The notes under the pieces were generated by a model that did not search any database, was not told where the DNA came from, and saw only the letters and a program-made list of their open reading frames with translations. Shown in pieces: positions 54,501 through 64,000 of a DNA stretch of 64,000 bases. A program made the translations under genes and the position numbers. Each line of letters starts with the position of its first letter. Position 1 is the first letter of the stretch. The stretch spans positions 12,306,999 through 12,370,998 of the forward strand of contig NC_060956.1 of assembly GCF_910589235.1 (NCBI RefSeq), given 5' to 3'. This DNA is from Vespa crabro. Its lineage: Eukaryota > Arthropoda > Insecta > Hymenoptera > Vespidae.

Positions 54501-57500
54501 ATGAAACAAAGTTAAGACATCAATTCCAAGATAGAAAAGATTTTTGATCTTCTGAAATACAATGTCCGAATAGATTGGTAACATTTTTCAAACAGTGGAA
54601 CGAGTATTTTCACTGTTTTCATGATAATATTTCCGCATATAGCGGAATTCGCATGTGTCGATCAGGTTTCTCATTAATTATCATGTTAAAACACGCATTT
54701 ACACATAGTCGGAAAGATATAATCTAGTTTCATTCTTTATTCTGCGTCGAAAGTATATAAAATCATTGAAATTGAATGAGATTTCAACCTTTCATTTTTC
54801 GACGATACGCCTTTATGAGCATAAAATCGTATATACGATATGAAACAAAGTTAAGACATCAATTCCAAGATAGAAAAGATTTTTGATCTTCTGAAATACA
54901 ATGTCTGAATCGATTGGTAACATTTTTCAAACTGTTGTACGAGTAAGTTCAAAGATTTCACCATTTTATCTCAGCATATAGCGAAAAACGCATATGTCGA
55001 TCAGGTTTCTCGATAATTATCATGTTACAACACATATTTACGCATAGTCGGAAAGAAATAATCTAGTTTCATTCTTTATTCTGCGTCGAAAAAATATAAA
55101 ATCATTTAAATTGAATGTGATTTTAACCTTTCATTTTTCGACGATACGCCTTTATGAGCATAAAATCGTATATACGATATGAAACAATGTTAATACATCA
55201 ATACCAAGATAAAAAGGATGTTTGATCTTCTGAAATACCATGTCTGAATAGATTGGTAACATTTTTCGTACTGTTGTCCGGGAAAATTCATTGTTTTCAC
55301 CATTTTACCTCAGCATATAGCGAAATTCGCATATGTCGATCAGGTTTCTCGATAATTATCATGCTACAACACGTATTAACGCATAGTCGGAAAGAAATAT
55401 TCTAGTTTCATTCTTTATTCTGCGTCGAAAGAATATAAAATCATTGAAATTGAATGAGATTTCAACCTTTCGTTTTTCGACGATACAACTTTATGAGCAT
55501 AAAATCGTATATTGGATATGAAACAAAGTTAAGACATCAATTCCAAGATAGAAAAGATTTTTGATCTTCTGAAATACAATGTCCGAATCGATTGGTAACT
55601 TTTTTCAAACTGTGGAACGAGTAATTTCACTGTTTTCAGGATAATATTTCCGCATATAGCGAAATTTACATGTGTTGTTCAGTTTTCTCGATAATTTTCA
55701 TGTTAAAGCACGTAATTAAAAATAGTCGGAAAGAAATATTCTAGTTTCATTCTTTATTCTGCGTCGAAAGTATATAAAATCATTGAAATTGAATGAGATT
55801 TCAACCTTTCGTTTTTCGACGATACGCCTTTATGAGCATAAAATCGTATATTGGATATGAAACAAAGTTAAGACATCAATTCCAAGATAGAAAAGATTTT
55901 TGATCTTCTGAAATACAATGTCTGAATCGATTGGTAACATTTTTCAAACTGTTGTACGAGTAAGTTCAAAGATTTCACCATTTTATCTCAGCATATAGCG
56001 AAAAACGCATATGTCGATCAGGTTTCTCGATAATTATCATGTTACAACACATATTTACGCATAGTCGGAAAGATATAATCTAGTTTCATTCTTTATTCTG
56101 CGTCGAAAAAATATAAAATCATTGAAATTGAATGTGATTTCAACCTTTCATTTTTCGACGATACGCCTTTATGAGCATAAAATCGTATATACGATATGAA
56201 ACAATGTTAATACATCAATACCAAGATAAAAAGGATGTTTGATCTTCTGAAATACCATGTCTGAATAGATTGGTAACATTTTTCGTAATGTTCTCCGGGA
56301 AAATTCATTGTTTTCACCATTTTACCTCAGCATATAGCGAAATTCGCATATGTCGATCAGGTTTCTCGATAATTATCATGCTACAACACGTATTAACGCA
56401 TAGTCGGAAAGAAATATTCTAGTTTCATTCTTTATTCTACGTAGAAAAAATATAAAATCATTGAAATTGAATGTGATTTCAATCTTTCATTTTTCGACGA
56501 TACGCCTTTATGAGCATAAAATCATATATACGATATGAAACAAAGTTAAGACATCAATTCCAAGATAGAAAAGATTTTTGATCTTCTGAAATACAATGTC
56601 CGAATAGATTGGTAACATTTTTCAAACAGTGGAACGAGTATTTTCACTGTTTTCATGATAATATTTCCGCATATAGCGGAATTCGCATGTGTCGATCAGG
56701 TTTCTCATTAATTATCATGTTAAAACACGCATTTACACATAGTCGGAAAGATATAATCTAGTTTCATTCTTTATTCTGCGTCGAAAGTATATAAAATCAT
56801 TGAAATTGAATGAGATTTCAACCTTTCATTTTTCGACGATACGCCTTTATGAGCATAAAATCGTATATACGATATGAAACAAAGTTAAGACATCAATTCC
56901 AAGATAGAAAAGATTTTTGATCTTCTGAAATACAATGTCTGAATCGATTGGTAACATTTTTCAAACTGTTGTACGAGTAAGTTCAAAGATTTCACCATTT
57001 TATCTCAGCATATAGCGAAAAACGCATATGTCGATCAGGTTTCTCGATAATTATCATGTTACAACACATATTTACGCATAGTCGGAAAGATATAATCTAG
57101 TTTCATTCTTTATTCTGCGTCGAAAAAATATAAAATCATTTAAATTGAATGTGATTTTAACCTTTCATTTTTCGACGATACGCCTTTATGAGCATAAAAT
57201 CGTATATACGATATGAAACAATGTTAATACATCAATACCAAGATAAAAAGGATGTTTGATCTTCTGAAATACCATGTCTGAATAGATTGGTAACATTTTT
57301 CGTACTGTTGTCCGGGAAAATTCATTGTTTTCACCATTTTACCTCAGCATATAGCGAAATTCGCATATGTCGATCAGGTTTCTCGATAATTATCATGCTA
57401 CAACACGTATTAACGCATAGTCGGAAAGAAATATTCTAGTTTCATTCTTTATTCTGCGTCGAAAGTATATAAAATCATTGAAATTGAATGAGATTTCAAC

Positions 57501-57631
57501 CTTTCGTTTTTCGACGATACAACTTTATGAGCATAAAATCGTATATTGGATATGAAACAAAGTTAAGACATCAATTCCAAGATAGAAAAGATTTTTGATC
57601 TTCTGAAATACAATGTCCGAATCGATTGGTA
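51530..57631 (+). repeat. 6-mer higher-order repeat, three units (2,034 bp each)
   Basis: Units F E B'' D E B start at 51530, 53564 and 55598. Shared private changes define it: 'ggtaacttttttc' in F, 'gttctccggg' and 'caatctttc' in B'', and 'catttaaattgaatg' in the second E. Few differences separate the units. The third has 'acgtagaaaaa' and 'aaatcatatatacg' in B'', and lacks both 'caaccattc' in the first E and 'cgaaagaatat' in its B. The second has 'gaaagaaataatc' in E. Such similarity points to recent amplification of a whole unit. F at 57632 still has this family's head, so the change to the next family falls within or just after it. Confidence 0.9.
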
Positions 57632-60600
57632 ACTTTTTTCAAACTGTGGAACGAGTAATTTCACTGTTTTCAGGATAATATTTCCGCATATAGCGAAATT
57701 TACATGTGTTGTTCAGTTTTCTCGATAATTTTCATGTTAAAGCACGTAATTAAAAATAGTCGGAAAGAAATATTCTAGTTTCATTCTTTATTCTGCGTCG
57801 AAAGTATATAAAATCATTGAAATTGAATGAGATTTCAACCTTTCGTTTTTCGACGATACGCCTTTATGAGCATAAAATCGTATATTGGATATGAAACAAA
57901 GTTAAGACATCAATTCCAAGATAGAAAAGATTTTTGATCTTCTGAAATACAATGTCTGAATCGATTGGTAACATTTTTCAAACTGTTGTACGAGTAAGTT
58001 CAAAGATTTCACCATTTTATCTCAGCATATAGCGAAAAACGCATATGTCGATCAGGTTTCTCGATAATTATCATGTTACAACACATATTTACGCATAGTC
58101 GGAAAGATATAATCTAGTTTCATTCTTTATTCTGCGTCGAAAAAATATAAAATCATTGAAATTGAATGTGATTTCAACCTTTCATTTTTCGACGATACGC
58201 CTTTATGAGCATAAAATCGTATATACGATATGAAACAATGTTAATACATCAATACCAAGATAAAAAGGATGTTTGATCTTCTGAAATACCATGTCTGAAT
58301 AGATTGGTAACATTTTTCGTACTGTTGTCCGGGAAAATTCATTGTTTTCACCATTATACCTCAGCATATAGCGAAATTCGCATATGTCGATCAGGTTTCT
58401 CGATAATTATCATGCTACAACACGTATTAACGCATAGTCGGAAATAAATATTCTAGTTTCATTCTTTATTCTACGTCGAAAAAATATAAAATCATTGAAA
58501 TTGAATGTGATTTCAACCTTTCATTTTTCGACGATACGCCTTTATGAGCATAAAATCGTATATACGATATGAAACAAAGTTAAGACATCAATTCCAAGAT
58601 AGAAAAGATTTTTGATCTTCTGAAATACAATGTCCGAATCGATTGGTAACATTTTTCAAACTGTGGAACGAGTATTTTCACTGTTTTCATGATAATATTT
58701 CCGCATATAGCGAAATTCACATGTGTTGTTCAGTTTTCTCGATAATTTTCATGTTAAAGCACGTATTTAAAAATAGTCGGAAAGAAATATTCTAGTTTCA
58801 TTCTTTATTCTGCATCGAAAGTATATAAAATCATTGAAATTGAATGTGATTTAAACCTTTCTTTTTTCGACGATACGCCTTTATGAGCATAAAATCGTAT
58901 ATACGATATGAAACAATGTTAATACATCAATACCAAGATAAAAAGGATGTTTGATCTTCTGAAATACCATGACTGAATAGATTGGTAACATTTTTCGTAC
59001 TGTTGTCCGGGAAAATTCATTGTTTTCACCATTTTACCTCAGCATATAGCGAAATTCGCATATGTCGATCAGGTTTCTCATTAATTATCATGTTAAAGCA
59101 CGCATTTACACATAGTCGGAAAGATATAATCTAGTTTCATTCTTTATTCTGCGTCGAAAGTATATAAAATCATTGAAATTGAATGAGATTTCAACCTTTC
59201 ATTTTTCGACGATACGCCTTTATGAGCATAAAATCGTATATACGTTATGAAACAATGTTAATACATCAATACCAAGATAAAAAGGATGTTTGATCTTCTG
59301 AAATACCATGTCTGAATAGATTGGTAACATTTTTCGTACTGTTGTCCGGGAAAATTCATTGTTTTCACCATTTTACCTCAGCATATAGCGAAATTCTCAT
59401 ATGTCGATCAGGTTTCTCGATAATTATCATGCTACAACACGTATTAACGCATAGTCGGAAAGAAATATTCTAGTTTCATTCTTTATTCTACGTCGAAAAA
59501 TATAAAATCATTGAAATTGAATGTGATTTCAACCTTTCATTTTTCGACGATACAACTTTATGAGCATAAAATCGTATATTGGATATGAAACAATGTTAAT
59601 ACATCAATACCAAGAAAAAAAAGATGTTTGATCTTCTGAAATACAATGTCCGAATCGATTGGTAACATTTTTCAAACTGTGGAACGAGTAATTTCACTGT
59701 TTTCAGGATAATATTTCCGCATATAGCGAAATTCACATGTGTTGTTCAGTTTTCTCGATAATTTTCATGTTAAAGCACGTAATTAAAAATAGTCGGAAAG
59801 AAATATTCTAGTTTCATTCTTTATTCTGCGTCGAAAGTATATAAAATCATTAAAATTGAATGAGATTTCAACCTTTCGTTTTTCGACGATACGCCTTTAT
59901 GAGCATAAAATCGTATATTGGATATGAAACAAAGTTAAGACATCAATTCCAAGATAGAAAAGATTTTTGATCTTCTGAAATACAATGTCTGAATCGATTG
60001 GTAACATTTTTCAAACTGTTGTACGAGTAAGTTCAAAGATTTCACCATTTTATCTCAGCATATAGCGAAAAACGCATATGTCGATCAGGTTTCTCGATAA
60101 TTATCATGTTACAACACATATTTACGCATAGTCGGAAAGATATAATCTAGTTTCATTCTTTATTCTGCGTCGAAAAAATATAAAATCATTGAAATTGAAT
60201 GTGATTTCAACCTTTCATTTTTCGACGATACGCCTTTATGAGCATAAAATCGTATATACGATATGAAACAATGTTAATACATCAATACCAAGATAAAAAG
60301 GATGTTTGATCTTCTGAAATACCATGTCTGAATAGATTGGTAACATTTTTCGTACTGTTGTCCGGGAAAATTCATTGTTTTCACCATTATACCTCAGCAT
60401 ATAGCGAAATTCGCATATGTCGATCAGGTTTCTCGATAATTATCATGCTACAACACGTATTAACGCATAGTCGGAAATAAATATTCTAGTTTCATTCTTT
60501 ATTCTACGTCGAAAAAATATAAAATCATTGAAATTGAATGTGATTTCAACCTTTCATTTTTCGACGATACGCCTTTATGAGCATAAAATCGTATATACGA

Positions 60601-63600
60601 TATGAAACAAAGTTAAGACATCAATTCCAAGATAGAAAAGATTTTTGATCTTCTGAAATACAATGTCCGAATCGATTGGTAACATTTTTCAAACTGTGGA
60701 ACGAGTATTTTCACTGTTTTCATGATAATATTTCCGCATATAGCGAAATTCACATGTGTTGTTCAGTTTTCTCGATAATTTTCATGTTAAAGCACGTATT
60801 TAAAAATAGTCGGAAAGAAATATTCTAGTTTCATTCTTTATTCTGCATCGAAAGTATATAAAATCATTGAAATTGAATGTGATTTAAACCTTTCTTTTTT
60901 CGACGATACGCCTTTATGAGCATAAAATCGTATATACGATATGAAACAATGTTAATACATCAATACCAAGATAAAAAGGATGTTTGATCTTCTGAAATAC
61001 CATGACTGAATAGATTGGTAACATTTTTCGTACTGTTGTCCGGGAAAATTCATTGTTTTCACCATTTTACCTCAGCATATAGCGAAATTCGCATATGTCG
61101 ATCAGGTTTCTCATTAATTATCATGTTAAAGCACGCATTTACACATAGTCGGAAAGATATAATCTAGTTTCATTCTTTATTCTGCGTCGAAAGTATATAA
61201 AATCATTGAAATTGAATGAGATTTCAACCTTTCATTTTTCGACGATACGCCTTTATGAGCATAAAATCGTATATACGTTATGAAACAATGTTAATACATC
61301 AATACCAAGATAAAAAGGATGTTTGATCTTCTGAAATACCATGTCTGAATAGATTGGTAACATTTTTCGTACTGTTGTCCGGGAAAATTCATTGTTTTCA
61401 CCATTTTACCTCAGCATATAGCGAAATTCTCATATGTCGATCAGGTTTCTCGATAATTATCATGCTACAACACGTATTAACGCATAGTCGGAAAGAAATA
61501 TTCTAGTTTCATTCTTTATTCTACGTCGAAAAATATAAAATCATTGAAATTGAATGTGATTTCAACCTTTCATTTTTCGACGATACAACTTTATGAGCAT
61601 AAAATCGTATATTGGATATGAAACAATGTTAATACATCAATACCAAGAAAAAAAAGATGTTTGATCTTCTGAAATACAATGTCCGAATCGATTGGTAACA
61701 TTTTTCAAACTGTGGAACGAGTAATTTCACTGTTTTCAGGATAATATTTCCGCATATAGCGAAATTTACATGTGTTGTTCAGTTTTCTCGATAATTTTCA
61801 TGTTAAAGCACGTAATTAAAAATAGTCGGAAAGAAATATTCTAGTTTCATTCTTTATTCTGCGTCGAAAGTATATAAAATCATTAAAATTGAATGAGATT
61901 TCAACCTTTCGTTTTTCGACGATACGCCTTTATGAGCATAAAATCGTATATTGGATATGAAACAAAGTTAAGACATCAATTCCAAGATAGAAAAGATTTT
62001 TGATCTTCTGAAATACAATGTCTGAATCGATTGGTAACATTTTTCAAACTGTTGTACGAGTAAGTTCAAAGATTTCACCATTTTATCTCAGCATATAGCG
62101 AAAAACGCATATGTCGATCAGGTTTCTCGATAATTATCATGTTACAACACATATTTACGCATAGTCGGAAAGATATAATCTAGTTTCATTCTTTATTCTG
62201 CGTCGAAAAAATATAAAATCATTGAAATTGAATGTGATTTCAACCTTTCATTTTTCGACGATACGCCTTTATGAGCATAAAATCGTATATACGATATGAA
62301 ACAAAGTTAATACATCAATACCAAGATAAAAAGGATGTTTGATCTTCTGAAATACCATGTCTGAATAGATTGGTAACATTTTTCGTACTGTTGTCCGGGA
62401 AAATTCATTGTTTTCACCATTATACCTCAGCATATAGCGAAATTCGCATATGTCGATCAGGTTTCTCGATAATTATCATGCTACAACACGTATTAACGCA
62501 TAGTCGGAAATAAATATTCTAGTTTCATTCTTTATTCTGCGTCGAAAAAATATAAAATCATTGAAATTGAATGTGATTTCAACCTTTCATTTTTCGACGA
62601 TACGCCTTTATGAGCATAAAATCGTATATACGATATGAAACAAAGTTAAGACATCAATTCCAAGATAGAAAAGATTTTTGATCTTCTGAAATACAATGTC
62701 CGAATCGATTGGTAACATTTTTCAAACTGTGGAACGAGTATTTTCACTGTTTTAATGATAATATTTCCGCATATAGCGAAATTCACATGTGTTGTTCAGT
62801 TTTCTCGATAATTTTCATGTTAAAGCACGTATTTAAAAATAGTCGGAAAGAAATATTCTAGTTTCATTCTTTATTCTGCATCGAAAGTATATAAAATCAT
62901 TGAAATTGAATGTGATTTAAACCTTTCTTTTTTCGACGATACGCCTTTATGAGCATAAAATCGTATATACGATATGAAACAATGTTAATACATCAATACC
63001 AAGATAAAAAGGATGTTTGATCTTCTGAAATACCATGACTGAATAGATTGGTAACATTTTTCGTACTGTTGTCCGGGAAAATTCATTGTTTTCACCATTT
63101 TACCTCAGCATATAGCGAAATTCGCATATGTCGATCAGGTTTCTCATTAATTATCATGTTAAAGCACGCATTTACACATAGTCGGAAAGATATAATCTAG
63201 TTTCATTCTTTATTCTGCGTCGAAAGTATATAAAATCATTGAAATTGAATGAGATTTCAACCTTTCATTTTTCGACGATACGCCTTTATGAGCATAAAAT
63301 CGTATATACGTTATGAAACAATGTTAATACATCAATACCAAGATAAAAAGGATGTTTGATCTTCTGAAATACCATGTCTGAATAGATTGGTAACATTTTT
63401 CGTACTGTTGTCCGGGAAAATTCATTGTTTTCACCATTTTACCTCAGCATATAGCGAAATTCTCATATGTCGATCAGGTTTCTCGATAATTATCATGCTA
63501 CAACACGTATTAACGCATAGTCGGAAAGAAATATTCTAGTTTCATTCTTTATTCTACGTCGAAAAATATAAAATCATTGAAATTGAATGTGATTTCAACC

Positions 63601-64000
63601 TTTCATTTTTCGACGATACAACTTTATGAGCATAAAATCGTATATTGGATATGAAACAATGTTAATACATCAATACCAAGAAAAAAAAGATGTTTGATCT
63701 TCTGAAATACAATGTCCGAATCGATTGGTAACATTTTTCAAACTGTGGAACGAGTAATTTCACTGTTTTCAGGATAATATTTCCGCATATAGCGAAATTT
63801 ACATGTGTTGTTCAGTTTTCTCGATAATTTTCATGTTAAAGCACGTAATTAAAAATAGTCGGAAAGAAATATTCTAGTTTCATTCTTTATTCTGCGTCGA
63901 AAGTATATAAAATCATTAAAATTGAATGAGATTTCAACCTTTCGTTTTTCGACGATACGCCTTTATGAGCATAAAATCGTATATTGGATATGAAACAAAG
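57632..64000 (+). repeat. 6-mer higher-order repeat, three units and a partial (2,033 bp each)
   Basis: Units F E B2 A2 B1 B2 start at 57632, 59665 and 61698, and a fourth begins at 63731 and runs off the window. Each unit is 2,033 bp because its last B2 lacks one A ('acgtcgaaaaatataaaat'). Shared private marks are 'catgactgaatag' after A2, 'cgttatgaaac' and 'gaaattctcatatg' in the B1-B2 pair, and 'aatcattaaaattg' in F of the later units. Differences are few: 'gttttaatgataat' and 'caaagttaatac' in the third unit, and 'gcgaaattcacatg' in F at 59665. The F at 57632 belongs to the preceding family, so the family proper starts after it. Confidence 0.9.

Larger units (their letters stand above)
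1..64000. repeat. 339-bp satellite DNA array, whole window
   Basis: Seen directly: the sequence from 'acatttttc' to 'gattggta' recurs every 339 bp, head to tail, from base 1 to the last base. Monomer n starts at 1+339(n-1) up to monomer 31. After that the phase shifts by one base at six places: monomers 31 and 39 are 340 bp, and monomers 110, 176, 182 and 188 are 338 bp. This gives 188 full copies and a 270-bp partial copy from 63731. No inverted copy, insertion, transposon or unique spacer interrupts it. G+C is about 29%. All stretches longer than 300 bp without genes are this repeat. Known of such arrays: they form constitutive heterochromatin and are kept similar by unequal exchange. I infer a centromeric or pericentromeric location but the sequence cannot prove it. 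The family is not one I recognise. Confidence 0.98.

Noticed and set aside
1..64000. CRISPR-like array
   Set aside because: The repeats are 339 bp, contiguous, and lack unique spacers. This is tandem satellite DNA.
1..64000. Transposon remnants or terminal inverted repeats
   Set aside because: Every break in similarity coincides with another monomer type in phase. I found no inserted segment, target-site duplication or reversed copy.

Overview
The whole window is one tandem satellite DNA array. There is no gene, RNA gene, mobile element or unique sequence that I can support anywhere in the 64,000 bases. The unit is 339 bp, and every copy is in the same orientation. With the repeat phase set so that a monomer starts at base 1 (at 'acatttttc'), the window holds 188 complete monomers plus the first 270 bp of a 189th. 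Only six monomers depart from 339 bp, each by one base. Both window ends lie inside the array, so neither flank is seen.

The unit is about 71% A+T (99 G+C in 339 bp of the first monomer). It is not short of CpG: 13 per unit against about 7 expected. A long, homogeneous, AT-rich array with higher-order structure indicates eukaryotic constitutive heterochromatin, probably centromeric or pericentromeric. The retained CpG argues against a heavily CpG-methylated genome such as a vertebrate or plant and fits an insect or other invertebrate. I do not recognise the family, so the species is open. That such a long array is resolved suggests long-read data.

The monomers fall into about ten diagnosable types. 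I call them A, A', A2, B1, B2, B', C, D (with D2), E and F, mostly from the first 40 bp ('caaactg...' versus 'cgtactgttgtccggg' heads) and two alternative tails (alpha and beta). Their order is not random. It forms changing higher-order repeats (HORs). 1-2712 is irregular. 2713-7797 is a 7-mer/5-mer family. 7798-28139 is built from 4-mer, 8-mer, 14-mer and 26/30-mer blocks. 28140-39664 is an 18-mer duplicated once, with two monomers lost from the second copy. 39665-51529 is mostly D-B dimers and B-C-B-C-A blocks inside a 22-monomer macro-repeat. 51530-57631 is a 6-mer repeated three times (2,034 bp). 57632-64000 is a different 6-mer repeated three times (2,033 bp) and still running at the window edge.

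Hybrid monomers mark several block junctions and record unequal crossover or conversion. Each unit also carries a nested inverted repeat with a TATA-like stretch inside it, and two short dyads. These are the only candidate functional elements. The single 70-codon open frame in the window comes from a one-base insertion in one monomer that removes a stop codon, and it is not a gene.
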